Source of the DNA: Castellaniella hirudinis
Lineage (GTDB): Bacteria; Pseudomonadota; Gammaproteobacteria; Burkholderiales; Burkholderiaceae_B
Assembly (NCBI RefSeq): GCF_042651965.1
Contig: NZ_JBHSDY010000001.1
Span: 310,001-374,000 of the forward strand
Length of the DNA stretch: 64,000 bases
Reading direction: 5' to 3'
Shown here: one piece after another, positions 48,675 to 56,920 of the stretch
Numbering within the stretch: the stretch's first letter is position 1
Layout: every line of letters starts with the position of its first letter
Notes under the pieces: model-generated
The model's database searches: none
What the model saw: only the letters and a program-made list of their open reading frames with translations
Told to the model about the DNA's origin: nothing
Program-made: the position numbers and the translations under genes

Positions 48675-49541
48675 CTAGCGGAATGAAACCAGAACGACGC
48701 CATCCGGACGGCGTTCGATCCGCAAGGGCAGGATGACGGGCAGGCTGTCGATGAGCGACTCGATGTCCCGGATGCGGTATTCGCCCGACAGACGCGGTTC
48801 GGGTCCGGCGACTGGCCGGCCCGCCCAGCGGACGGGGGCGGTGCGGTAATGGCTCAGTTGCGCCAGCACTCCGGACAAAGGAGCGCCGTCGAACCGCAGC
48901 CGGCCTTCGCGCCAGGCAGTCTCACGCTCCAGCCCGGCGACACTGGCGGGCAACGGACGCAGCGTTTCGAGATCCAGCGCCTGCCCGGCGCCCAGTTCCG
49001 CCTGGCCCGCCGGATTCGAGACCTGCACCCGCCCCTCCAGCACGGCCACCTGCGCGCCGCCGTCCCCGCGCCGCACGCGAAAGACCGTGCCGATGTCGCG
49101 GATGACCGTGTCGCCTACGCGCACGTTCAGCGGCCGCCAGTCCGCAGCCACGTTCAGCACGACCTGGCCGGCGTTCAGGCGCAGGTCGCGGGACCGCAGC
49201 CGCATCTGCATCGTCAGGGACGAACGGCTGTCGAGTGCGACCACTGTGCCGTCGCGCGCCGTCCAGGCGCGGGGCGCCCCCGCCGCCACGACCACAGTGC
49301 GCTCCCGCAGCACCGGATTCCAGGCCCACAAGCCCGCGCACAGCGCCACGCAGACTGCCGCGACACCCTGATACCGCCGCAGCCGCCGCTGGACCGACTG
49401 CGCCTTGGCCTCGCGCAGGACTTCCTCGCGCGAGGGCAGCCGGGCCCGCAGCGCGTCCTCGAACGGCATGAAAGGATCGGCGGACGCGGTATCCGCCCGG
49501 GGCGCGCGTTCGGCGGGCCGGAAATCCCGCGGGTCACGCAT
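48675..49541 (-). CDS. fecR: FecR-like anti-sigma/sigma regulator
   Basis: 288 residues from ATG at 49541, whose A is the last base of the fecI stop (TGATG). The N-terminal cytoplasmic part is about 60 residues and the single helix is AAVCVALCAGLWAW. The periplasmic FecR domain has ARDGTVVALDSRSSLTMQM, LNAGQVVLNVAADWRPLNVRVGDTVIRDIGTVFRVRR and VLEGRVQV. The C-terminal STN-like stretch (YRIRDIESLIDSLPVILPLRIERR) meets the receptor signal. The N-terminus lacks the usual DUF4880 signature. It relays the receptor state to the sigma factor. Confidence 0.88.
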   Translation of the reverse strand: MRDPRDFRPAERAPRADTASADPFMPFEDALRARLPSREEVLREAKAQSVQRRLRRYQGVAAVCVALCAGLWAWNPVLRERTVVVAAGAPRAWTARDGTVVALDSRSSLTMQMRLRSRDLRLNAGQVVLNVAADWRPLNVRVGDTVIRDIGTVFRVRRGDGGAQVAVLEGRVQVSNPAGQAELGAGQALDLETLRPLPASVAGLERETAWREGRLRFDGAPLSGVLAQLSHYRTAPVRWAGRPVAGPEPRLSGEYRIRDIESLIDSLPVILPLRIERRPDGVVLVSFR

Positions 49542-50050
49542 CAGGGCGCCCACCGCTCGCGGATGCGCCGCAGCGCCATCGCGTAATGCTTGGCGACGGC
49601 GTTGAGGGACAGCCCCAATTCGCCGGCGATCGCCCCCTGCGGCATGTCGTACAGGCGGTGCAGGATGAAGATCTGGCGCGCCCGATCGGGCAGGGCGAGG
49701 ATCACGGCAGCCAGCGCCTCCGTGGCCTGCATCCCGCGCAAGCGGGTGGCGGCGTCCTCATGGACGGCCTCGATCATGCGGCCCGCCAGCGCCTCGGCCA
49801 GACGGGCGCGCACGGCATCTCCCCGACGCCTGTCGATCGCGCGGTTGCGCAGCACGCGGCGCAGGAAAGCCAGCGGCTCGCGCACGCCGGCGGGCTCGGG
49901 CCGGCCCAGCAGGTCGGCGCAGACCTCGTGCACCACATCGCGCGCAAACTCGGGGTCGCCAAAACGGCGGCCGACATATCCGACCAGATCGTCGTAGTGA
50001 TAGGTCAGGCTGGCAACCAGGCCGCCCGTCCTCGGCTCGATGGGTTCCAT
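49541..50050 (-). CDS. fecI: FecI-type ECF sigma factor
   Basis: About 169 residues from ATG at 50050 (GGGAG 10 bases upstream); a GTG at 50092 is in frame. Region 2 is YHYDDLVGYVGRRFGDPEFARDVVHEVCADLL, then LAFLRRVLRNRAIDRRRGD. Region 4 is LPDRARQIFILHRLYDMPQGAIAGELGLSLNAVAKHYAMALRRIRE. This is the FecI subgroup that directs transcription of the TonB receptor next to it. A Fur-like box just upstream (50113-50131) suggests expression only under iron limitation. Confidence 0.9.
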   Translation of the reverse strand: MEPIEPRTGGLVASLTYHYDDLVGYVGRRFGDPEFARDVVHEVCADLLGRPEPAGVREPLAFLRRVLRNRAIDRRRGDAVRARLAEALAGRMIEAVHEDAATRLRGMQATEALAAVILALPDRARQIFILHRLYDMPQGAIAGELGLSLNAVAKHYAMALRRIRERWAP

Positions 50051-50112
50051 GAGGCGCCGGCTCCCCGGACGGCCGGCGATGATACGCCGCACATCAGAGA
50101 ATGCAAATGAGA

Positions 50113-50131
50113 ATTAATATTAATCATTGAA
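50113..50131. promoter_or_regulatory. Fur box before fecI
   Basis: Twelve of 19 positions match the Fur consensus; the wider stretch 50106-50128 reads as two overlapping half-turn registers around TTAATATTAA. It lies about 63 bases from the fecI ATG and 125 bases from the divergent DUF3597 gene. Confidence 0.7.
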
Positions 50132-50255
50132 TATAGCATCAGACGGCGCCAGCCTGGGCGATCGCATCAAACAATGTCAACAACCACCCTGCAGTTACAA
50201 AAAAATGGTCAAATCGTCTGACGATTTCATTCATCGAGACTTCAAGGAGATTGCC

Positions 50256-50636
50256 ATGGGACTGTTCAACACCATTCTCGAAAAACTGGGTTTCGGCGGC
50301 GCAAAGGCCGCTCCGGCGCCTGAAGCGGCCGCTGCGGCCGCCCCCGCCGGCGCGCCGGCCGGCCAGGCGATTTCCGTCGTGGACGTGGTCGGCCAACTGG
50401 AACAGAAGGCCGCCGCCAATGCCCAGAAACTGAACTGGAAGACCTCCATCGTCGACCTGATGAAGCTGCTGGACATGGACAGCAGCCTGGGCGCGCGCAA
50501 GGAACTGGCCACCGAACTGGGCTGCCCGGCCGACAAGATGGGCGACTCGGCGCAGATGAACATGTGGCTGCACAAGGCCGTGCTGGCCCGCCTGGCGGAG
50601 AACGGCGGCAACGTGCCGGCCGACCTGCTGGACTGA
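50256..50636 (+). CDS. DUF3597 family protein
   Basis: 126 residues. MGLFNTILEKLGFGGAKA is followed by an Ala/Pro-rich linker (about 18-45) and a conserved helical domain VVGQLEQKAAANAQKLNWKTSIVDLMKLLDMDSSLGARKELATELG. AAGGAG lies upstream of the ATG at a normal distance. The family is widespread in proteobacteria and has no known function; it resembles LysM-less relatives of BON/LysM proteins only in its linker. The gene is 7 bases from the DUF937 gene. It has no evident tie to siderophores. Confidence 0.88.
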   Translation: MGLFNTILEKLGFGGAKAAPAPEAAAAAAPAGAPAGQAISVVDVVGQLEQKAAANAQKLNWKTSIVDLMKLLDMDSSLGARKELATELGCPADKMGDSAQMNMWLHKAVLARLAENGGNVPADLLD

Positions 50637-50643
50637 GCCCATC

Positions 50644-51219
50644 ATGCAGATCACGGACATCCTCGCCCAGGCGGGCGGCCTGGAATCCATCGCCCGCCAG
50701 TTGGGCATCACCGAAACTCAGGCGGCCAGCGGCGCCCAGGCGCTGCTGCCGGCCGTGATGGGCGGTTTCCAGAAACAGGCGCAGGGCGCGAACGGCCTCG
50801 ACGGCATGCTGGCCCAACTGGGCGGCCTGGGCCTGACGGGCAGCGCCGATGCGGCCCAGGGCAACGATGTGCTGGGGCAGATCTTCGGCTCGAAGGACGT
50901 CAGCCGCACCGTGGCTCAGCACGCGTCTTCGAGCAGCGGACTGGACCCCGCCCTGCTGAAGCAGATGCTGCCCCTGCTGGCCACGCTGGTGGCAAGCTTC
51001 ATGTCCCGCCAGGGCGGCGGCAGCGCTGCCTCAGCCCCGTCCTCGCCGATGGGCGGTTTGCTGGGCGGCCTGTTGGGCGGGCTCGGCGGCCAGGGCCAGG
51101 GCAGTCAGCAGCCCTCGGGCGGCCTGCTCGGCGGCCTGACCAGCCTGCTCGATGCCAACGGCGACGGCAATGTGCTGGACGACATCCTGCGCATGGCGGG
51201 CAAGGCGGGGCAGCGCTAA
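50644..51219 (+). CDS. DUF937 family protein
   Basis: 191 residues. The DUF937 core covers about 1-120: ITDILAQAGGLESIARQLGITETQAASGAQALLPAVMGGFQKQA, then LGQIFGSKDVSRTVAQHASSSSGLDPALLKQMLPLLATLVASFM. The C-terminus is Gly-rich (GGLLGGLLGGLGGQGQG) and ends LLDANGDGNVLDDILRMAGKAGQR, where DANGDGNVLDD is EF-hand-like. It follows the DUF3597 gene by 7 bases, so they form an operon. Its stop overlaps the convergent esterase stop by 4 bases. Function unknown. Confidence 0.88.
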   Translation: MQITDILAQAGGLESIARQLGITETQAASGAQALLPAVMGGFQKQAQGANGLDGMLAQLGGLGLTGSADAAQGNDVLGQIFGSKDVSRTVAQHASSSSGLDPALLKQMLPLLATLVASFMSRQGGGSAASAPSSPMGGLLGGLLGGLGGQGQGSQQPSGGLLGGLTSLLDANGDGNVLDDILRMAGKAGQR

Positions 51220-52025
51220 GCGCCTGCCAGCAACCAGCGCCAGCCCGGCATCAAGGCATCCAGCGGCGCAGTACGGTGGGTGCGGCCGGGCAGCACGACG
51301 CTCTCCAGGCGCAGGCCCGGACATGCTGCCAGCACGCCGGCCAGTTCCCGCATCCCGTCCACCATGGCGCGCGCCTGGCGCATGCCCAGGCGGCGGGCGC
51401 GTTCGTCATCGGTCAGCCCGGCGCCGCGTTCTTCCGGCGCCAGGCCCTGTTCGTATTCCCCCACGCTCAGGCGCATGCCCAGGGCCGGCAGGCCCCGGGC
51501 GCACAGCCACGCGCGGCGACGGCGCAGCAGGCGGGCGGCGTAGCGATCGCCCCACCAGACCGAAGGGCTGGACAGGACGTAACCCTCGAAGGCGCGCGGA
51601 CGATGGGTCAAGACGTACAGGGCGAACAGCGCACCCAGGGAATGGCCGCACAGGACCTGGCGGCGCGGGTCCAGGCGCCAGTCGCCGGCGACCCGTGCGC
51701 GCACGCGATCCAGGATGCGCAGCCAGCGGGCGGCGCCCGATCGCAGGCCGGGCGCCGCATCATCGGTCCCGTTCGCCACGCGCCCGCTTGCCCCCCATGC
51801 CGCCGGCACATAGTCCCAGCGGCGATCCTCGGGCACGGCCGGTCCCAGGCCCACCAGCAGGCCGGGCAGGCCCAGGGGATCGGCGCACATAGCCTCGAAC
51901 TGCTTGAGATCCAGCACGTAGGCCACGGGCCAGCCGTCCGCCGGCATCAGGCCGGGGGGCACGGCGACGCGCACGGCACAGGCGCGGCCATCTTTCTGAG
52001 GCAGGTCAAAGGCAAGCGAAGTCAT
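51216..52025 (-). CDS. Alpha/beta-hydrolase, Fes/IroE-like siderophore esterase
   Basis: 269 residues of the esterase D-like group. The nucleophile elbow QVLCGHSLGALFALY (GHSLG) lies at about 132-136. VLSSPSVWWGDRY is typical of the Fes/IroD/IroE esterases, and PGRTHRTAP near the end carries the likely catalytic His. No signal peptide, so it is probably cytoplasmic, acting on imported ferri-siderophore. It diverges from the siderophore ABC transporter over a 94-base gap with a Fur-like site. The cleavage substrate is inferred from context. Confidence 0.82.
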   Translation of the reverse strand: MTSLAFDLPQKDGRACAVRVAVPPGLMPADGWPVAYVLDLKQFEAMCADPLGLPGLLVGLGPAVPEDRRWDYVPAAWGASGRVANGTDDAAPGLRSGAARWLRILDRVRARVAGDWRLDPRRQVLCGHSLGALFALYVLTHRPRAFEGYVLSSPSVWWGDRYAARLLRRRRAWLCARGLPALGMRLSVGEYEQGLAPEERGAGLTDDERARRLGMRQARAMVDGMRELAGVLAACPGLRLESVVLPGRTHRTAPLDALMPGWRWLLAGA

Positions 52026-52047
52026 GTTCCACTATACTGATGCAATC

Positions 52048-52066
52048 GCAAACGGTTCTCATTCTA
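52048..52066. promoter_or_regulatory. Fur-like site between the esterase and the ABC transporter
   Basis: Eleven of 19 positions match the Fur consensus, with GTTCTCATTCT as its best part. It sits centrally between divergent starts at 52025 and 52120 and could control both. The match is moderate. Confidence 0.5.
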
Positions 52067-52119
52067 ACCCTGCTTCCCCGATCCGCCCGACCGGATTTTC
52101 CGCCCGCCACTCAAATTCC

Positions 52120-53175
52120 ATGGATGCCTCACTGACACCCACCACCCCGGTTCTGCTGGACTATCGGCGCATGCTGCGCCGCCGCTGGCTGCTGGTCGCA
52201 CTGCTGTCGGTCATCATCCTGGCTTCGATCCTGGCGGATTTCATGCTCGGACCGTCGGGCCTGGGCTGGGCGGACCTGAGCCACGCGCTGTTCCATCCTG
52301 ATCAGGCCGACCCGACCACCCGCGTCATCGTCTGGGACATCCGCCTGCCCTACGCTTTGATGGCGGTGGCGGTGGGCCTGGCTCTGGGCCTGGCGGGCGG
52401 CGAAATGCAGACCATCCTGAACAATCCGCTGGCCAGCCCCTTCACGCTGGGGCTTTCCTCGGCGGCGGCCTTCGGGGCGTCGCTGGCGATCGTGCTGGGC
52501 CTGTCGCTGCCGGGCGTGCCGCAATCCTGGACCATCGCCGCCAACGCTTTCGTCTTTGCGCTGGTGTCGGCGCTGTTGCTGGACGCGGTGGCGCGCTGGG
52601 GCTCGATGAGCACGTCCGGACTGGTGCTGTTCGGCATTGCGCTGGTGTTCTCCTTCAACGCGGCGGTGTCGCTGGTGCAGTTCGTCGCCAGCGCCGAAGC
52701 CCTGCAAGGCCTGGTGTTCTGGACCATGGGCAGCCTGGCGCGCTCGTCCTGGCCGAAAGTCGGCATCCTGCTGCTGGTCTTTGCCCTGCTGCTGCCGCTG
52801 TCGCTGCGCGACACCTGGAAGCTGACCGCGCTGCGCCTGGGCGAGGACCGCGCCGCCAGCTTCGGCATCGACGTGCCGCGCCTGCGGCTGACGGCGCTGG
52901 TGCGCATCAGCGTGCTGGCCGCGCTGGCCGTGTCCTTTGTCGGCACCATCGGCTTCATCGGGCTGATCGCGCCGCACATCGCGCGCCGCCTGTTCGGCGA
53001 GGATCACCGGTTCTACCTGCCGGGCAGCGCACTGGTGGGCGGGACGATTCTGTCGCTGGCCTCGATCGCGTCCAAGAACATCGTGCCCGGCATCATCGTG
53101 CCGGTGGGTATCGTCACCTCGCTGGTCGGGGTGCCGTTCTTCCTCGCGGTCGTGCTGCGCCGCCAAATGAAATAA
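52120..53175 (+). CDS. FecCD-family ferri-siderophore permease
   Basis: About 351 residues and nine or ten helices. AVGLALGLAGGEMQTILNNPLASPFTLGLSSAAAFGASLAIV is the FecCD signature. TIGFIGLIAPHIARRLFGEDHRFYLPGSALVGG contains the ATPase-contacting Gly loop, and IVPVGIVTSLVGVPFFLAVVL closes the protein. Only one permease is encoded, so a homodimer is expected, unlike FepD/FepG. ATG at 52120 starts MDASLTP. It is followed 2 bases later by the ATPase. Confidence 0.93.
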   Translation: MDASLTPTTPVLLDYRRMLRRRWLLVALLSVIILASILADFMLGPSGLGWADLSHALFHPDQADPTTRVIVWDIRLPYALMAVAVGLALGLAGGEMQTILNNPLASPFTLGLSSAAAFGASLAIVLGLSLPGVPQSWTIAANAFVFALVSALLLDAVARWGSMSTSGLVLFGIALVFSFNAAVSLVQFVASAEALQGLVFWTMGSLARSSWPKVGILLLVFALLLPLSLRDTWKLTALRLGEDRAASFGIDVPRLRLTALVRISVLAALAVSFVGTIGFIGLIAPHIARRLFGEDHRFYLPGSALVGGTILSLASIASKNIVPGIIVPVGIVTSLVGVPFFLAVVLRRQMK

Positions 53176-53177
53176 CC

Positions 53178-53963
53178 ATGCTGCAGATCCAGGACCTGTC
53201 GGTCGCCTACGGCCGCCGCCCCATCATCCACGACCTGTCCGCCGGGCCGCTGCTGCCCGGCCGGGTGGTATCCCTGCTGGGCCCCAACGGCAGCGGCAAG
53301 TCGACGCTGTTGAAAGCCCTGGCCGGTCTGCTGAAAGTCACGCACGGCCAGGTGGTGCTGGACGACCAGGACCTGACGAAGCTGTCCTTCGAGCGCCGCG
53401 CCCAGCGCGTGGTCTACCTGCCGCAGTCCCTGCCGGCGGCCGTGCACCTGCGGGTCTTCGAGTCCGTCATGGTGGCTGCACGCGCCTCGGACCTGGATCC
53501 GCACGCCCAGGCCGTGAGTCCGCAGCGCATTCTGGACGTGCTCGGGCGCCTGGGCATCGAACATCTGGCCATGCACTACCTGGACCAGTTGTCCGGAGGC
53601 CAGAAACAACTGGTGGGCCTGGCCCAGGCGCTGATCCGCACGCCGCGCCTGCTGCTGCTGGACGAACCCCTGTCCGCCCTGGACCTGAACTACCAATGCC
53701 ACGTGATGGACCTGCTGGCCCAGGAAACCCGTGAGCACGGCCTGACCACGCTGATCGTGCTGCACGACCTGAACATCGCCCTGCAGCGCAGCGACGAAGC
53801 CCTGTTGATCCGCGCCGGCGAGCTGGTCGGCCACGGCCGTCCGGATCACGTCATCACCGCCGCATCCCTGGCCGACGTCTACCAGGTCAACGCCCGGGTC
53901 GAGACCTGCTCGCGCGGGCTGTCCCATGTGCTGATCGACGGGCTCTGCGCCCCGGCATCCTGA
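53178..53963 (+). CDS. Ferri-siderophore ABC transporter ATPase, FepC type
   Basis: 261 residues. Walker A is LLGPNGSGKSTLLKAL (about 34-49). The Q-loop lies in VVYLPQSLPAAVHLRVFE, the signature is QLSGGQKQLVGLAQAL, Walker B is LLLLDEPLSALDL, and the switch His is in LIVLHDLNIALQRSD. It powers import through the FecCD permease encoded immediately upstream. The solute-binding protein gene follows after 7 bases. Confidence 0.94.
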   Translation: MLQIQDLSVAYGRRPIIHDLSAGPLLPGRVVSLLGPNGSGKSTLLKALAGLLKVTHGQVVLDDQDLTKLSFERRAQRVVYLPQSLPAAVHLRVFESVMVAARASDLDPHAQAVSPQRILDVLGRLGIEHLAMHYLDQLSGGQKQLVGLAQALIRTPRLLLLDEPLSALDLNYQCHVMDLLAQETREHGLTTLIVLHDLNIALQRSDEALLIRAGELVGHGRPDHVITAASLADVYQVNARVETCSRGLSHVLIDGLCAPAS

Positions 53964-53970
53964 GTCCGAG

Positions 53971-55185
53971 ATGAAAACCCTGTCCTCCTTCCTGAATTGC
54001 CTGAACGTCCTGGCTTTCCTGCGCGCCCTGCCGCTGGCCCTGGCCTGCCTGGCCGGCGCGGCGACGGCCGCCCCCATCCAGGTCACCGACGTCCTGGGCC
54101 GCCAGGTGACGCTGCCCGCGCCCGCGCACCGCGTCGTGCTGGCGCAGGCCCGGCATTTCCAGGTGCTGTCCCTGCTGGCGCCGGACCCGGCCGCCTTGCT
54201 GGCAGGCTGGTCGGACGAACTGCGCACCTCGTTCGCGCCGGACTACCAGGCTGCCCTGAAGCGCTTTCCCTCTCTGGCGCAGGTCCCGGTCGTGGGGCGC
54301 CACACACCGGATTCGTTCTCGGTGGAAAGCACGCTGGCCCTGCGTCCCGACCTGGTGGTCATGACCGCCACCTTCGCCGGCCTCGCACCGGGTCAGGCCG
54401 CCAGCGAATCACCGTTGATCGGCAGTCTGGAAGCCGCCGGAGTGCCGGTGATCGTGATCGACTTCTTCATCCAGCCGATGGAAAACACCGTGCCCAGCCT
54501 GCGCGCCCTGGGACAGGCCATCGGCCAGCCGGAGCGGACCGAGGCGTTCATCGCCTTCTATCAAAAGCACATGCACGCCGTCGCCGAGCGGCTGGCGGAC
54601 CTGCCCGCGGATCAACGCCCGCCGGTCTTCGTCCACGCGCACGCGGGCGCCCTGGATTGCTGCAGCTCGCCGGGCACGGGCACCTTCAACGACATGATCA
54701 CCTACGCGGGCGGCCGCAACATCGGCGCCGACGTGCTGAAAAGCGCCACGGGCAAGCTGAATTTCGAATACATCAACGCGCGCGCGCCCCAGGTCTACGT
54801 CGCCACCGGCACCGGCTCGCAGTCGGGCAAGGGCCTGGCGATCGGCGCCGGAGTGGACGAGGCCGATGCCCGCGCCAGCCTGGCGCGCCTGATCGAATCC
54901 AACCGCCTGGGCGCGCTGCCCGCCGTGCGCTCGGGCAACAGCCACGGCATCTGGCACGCCTTCAACGATTCGCCGCTGCATGTGGTGTTCATCGAAGCCC
55001 TGGCCCACTGGACCCATCCGGACCGCTTCGCCGACGTGGACCCGGCCGCGACGCTGCGCGAGATCAACGAACGGTTCCTGGCGGTCCCGCTGGAAGGCAC
55101 CTATCTGGTCGATCTGCGCGCCCCCTCGGCTGAAACCGGAACCGCCCCCGGAGCGGCGCCACGGACGCCCGACCCGCAATCATGA
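53971..55185 (+). CDS. Periplasmic ferri-siderophore binding protein
   Basis: 404 residues. The signal peptide ends around CLAGAATAAP. The cluster A/B-type two-lobed fold shows VTDVLGRQVTLPAPAHRVVLAQARHFQVLSLL, ALRPDLVVMTATF, GVPVIVIDFF, TFNDMITYAGGRNIGA and EYINARAPQVYVATG. The C-terminus is Pro/Ala-rich and somewhat extended. It delivers the ferri-siderophore to the permease. Its last codon overlaps the esterase start by 4 bases. Confidence 0.9.
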   Translation: MKTLSSFLNCLNVLAFLRALPLALACLAGAATAAPIQVTDVLGRQVTLPAPAHRVVLAQARHFQVLSLLAPDPAALLAGWSDELRTSFAPDYQAALKRFPSLAQVPVVGRHTPDSFSVESTLALRPDLVVMTATFAGLAPGQAASESPLIGSLEAAGVPVIVIDFFIQPMENTVPSLRALGQAIGQPERTEAFIAFYQKHMHAVAERLADLPADQRPPVFVHAHAGALDCCSSPGTGTFNDMITYAGGRNIGADVLKSATGKLNFEYINARAPQVYVATGTGSQSGKGLAIGAGVDEADARASLARLIESNRLGALPAVRSGNSHGIWHAFNDSPLHVVFIEALAHWTHPDRFADVDPAATLREINERFLAVPLEGTYLVDLRAPSAETGTAPGAAPRTPDPQS

Positions 55186-56027
55186 GTCTGCGGGAAGCCG
55201 TGCTGGCGAGCGGTACGCCCGATGCGCGCCGCCTGCGCCTGCACATCCCGGCCGGAACACCGCCCCGGGACGGCTGGCCGCTGCTGGTCTTGCTGGACGG
55301 GGACTGGGTCTGGCCCCTGGACCCGCCGCCCGAGGGCGCGGCAGCCTGCGCGGTGCTGATCCCAAGCCACGGCGGCCTGCACGGTCCGGTCCTGCCCCGC
55401 TGGAGCCGGCCAGGCGCATCAGCCGCATCCCGGGCTTTACCCCAGGCGCAGGCCCTGGCGCAACGCGCGCTGGACTTCACGCCCCCGGCACCCGACGGCG
55501 GCCGCTGGCCCGACCCGCGCCGGCCCGAATGGCAGTGCGGCGGCGCGGATGCATTCCTGGATACGCTGCTCGGTCCCATGCTGGCCTGGGCGGCGACTCA
55601 GGCGCCTCTGGACCCGGCCCGCCTGAGCTTGTACGGCCATTCCTACGGCGGCTTATGCGCGCTCTACGCACTGGTCCGCCACCCCGGGCGTTTCGCCCGC
55701 CTCTTTTGCGCCAGCCCCTCGCTCTGGTGGCACGAGGGCAGGATCGAAGCCCTGCTCGATGAGCTCCCGCGCGCACGACCAACCGGCCCGATCCGCCTGA
55801 CGCTCATGGCCGGCACGGACGAACGCTGGCATCCCCTGCCGCCCGACCCCACGCGCCCGCGCCGCCCGGCCGACGGCGTCCCAACCCTGCCCCGGCTGGA
55901 AGCCCTGCGCGAACGCCTGGCGGACATCCCCTGGCTGGACTGCATCCTGGAACCCCTGGACGGCGCGGGACACGGCGATGCGCTGCAGGCCAGCGCACAG
56001 CGGGCGCTGACGCTCGCGGCGACATGA
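55182..56027 (+). CDS. Second Fes/IroD-like esterase
   Basis: 281 residues. RLRLHIPAGTPPRDGWPLLVLLDGDWVW is the N-terminal strand region. RLSLYGHSYGGLCALYAL holds the nucleophile (GHSYG), LFCASPSLWWHEGRIEALL matches the Fes/IroE group, and LDGAGHGDAL carries the catalytic His. No signal peptide is visible. It sits between the binding-protein gene and the PPTase, both overlapped by 4 bases, so it is co-translated with import and priming genes. It shares only family motifs with the esterase at 51216-52025. Confidence 0.84.
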   Translation: MSLREAVLASGTPDARRLRLHIPAGTPPRDGWPLLVLLDGDWVWPLDPPPEGAAACAVLIPSHGGLHGPVLPRWSRPGASAASRALPQAQALAQRALDFTPPAPDGGRWPDPRRPEWQCGGADAFLDTLLGPMLAWAATQAPLDPARLSLYGHSYGGLCALYALVRHPGRFARLFCASPSLWWHEGRIEALLDELPRARPTGPIRLTLMAGTDERWHPLPPDPTRPRRPADGVPTLPRLEALRERLADIPWLDCILEPLDGAGHGDALQASAQRALTLAAT

Positions 56028-56776
56028 CGGCGCGCAATGCCGCGGCGGGCGGCGCGCCCTGGACGCAGAGCGGCCCTGCGCCCGCCACGGACAGCGACGC
56101 CCCGTACCAGTTGACCCTGTCCCAAGGGCTGCCGGACGAAGCCGGGGCCATACGCCTGCGCCAGGACCTGCCCGAGGCCGAATGGCACTGGATCACCCGC
56201 TTGCGGCGTCCCGAAGACCGCCTGCGCAGTCTGACCGGACGCGCCCTGGCCCGCCGCCTGCTGGGTCTGCGCCTGGGTCTGGCGCCCGGGGCGGTCCCCC
56301 TGACCACGGGGCCGCACGGCAAGCCGATGCTCGCCGGACCCGACCCCGCCTGGCATTTCAACATCGCGCACAGCGGCGACCTGATCCTGGTCGGCATCGG
56401 ACCGCAGCCTCTGGGCGTGGACGTGGAGCACTGCCCGGACCGCGTGAGCGCGGACCTGTGGCGGATGGTCACCGGCACATCCGATGCCACGCCCGATCCC
56501 CGCGTTTTCTGCGCGCATTGGGTCCGCCGCGAGGCGGTCCTCAAGACCTGCGGCCTGGGACTGACCGTCGAACCCGGCGCGCTGCGGCTCGCAACCCCCG
56601 ACGCGACAGGCTGGGCACAGGCCTTGGGACACCCTGCGGTCGAGGGGCTGTGGGTGCAGCGCCTGCGGACCGCACCTGGCCATTGCGCCGCCCTGTGCCT
56701 GTCGGGCCTGCCGCCTCACAACGCCCGGACGCTGAAGACGCTGGCGCTGGCCGACTGGATCGAGGCACAGGGCTGA
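56024..56776 (+). CDS. 4'-phosphopantetheinyl transferase (EntD/Sfp type)
   Basis: 250 residues. GPHGKPMLAG and WHFNIAHSGDLILVGIG are the first motifs. PLGVDVEHCPDRV has the Mg-binding Asp-x-Glu. HWVRREAVLKTCGLGL is the last motif, with Arg in place of the first residue of the usual KEA (WxxKEAxxK). It should convert the stand-alone aryl carrier protein and the NRPS T domain to holo form. It overlaps the esterase gene and is separated from entE by 144 bases containing a Fur box and an imperfect GC-rich hairpin. Confidence 0.9.
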   Translation: MTARNAAAGGAPWTQSGPAPATDSDAPYQLTLSQGLPDEAGAIRLRQDLPEAEWHWITRLRRPEDRLRSLTGRALARRLLGLRLGLAPGAVPLTTGPHGKPMLAGPDPAWHFNIAHSGDLILVGIGPQPLGVDVEHCPDRVSADLWRMVTGTSDATPDPRVFCAHWVRREAVLKTCGLGLTVEPGALRLATPDATGWAQALGHPAVEGLWVQRLRTAPGHCAALCLSGLPPHNARTLKTLALADWIEAQG

Positions 56777-56875
56777 CCATCGAGGCCGTCGACCGGACCT
56801 GACACATGCGCCCGGTCCGGCCCCGCATCTGAGGGCAGACCGCAGGCGCGGGTTGGTTCCCGCATGCTCATATAC

Positions 56876-56894
56876 TATAATCATTCTCATTATC
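56876..56894. promoter_or_regulatory. Fur box before the siderophore assembly genes
   Basis: The best Fur site in the window, matching the consensus at 15 of 19 positions, with TCATTATC perfect at its right end. It lies 26 bases before the entE ATG and likely overlaps the promoter. No strong Shine-Dalgarno precedes that ATG. Confidence 0.85.
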
Positions 56895-56920
56895 ATGCGC
56901 AGAATCTCAACGTCTGAATC

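Noticed and set aside
56793..56820. CCGGACC/GGTCCGG inverted repeat after the PPTase as a terminator
   Set aside because: The loop is long (14 bases) and no T-run follows the stem.
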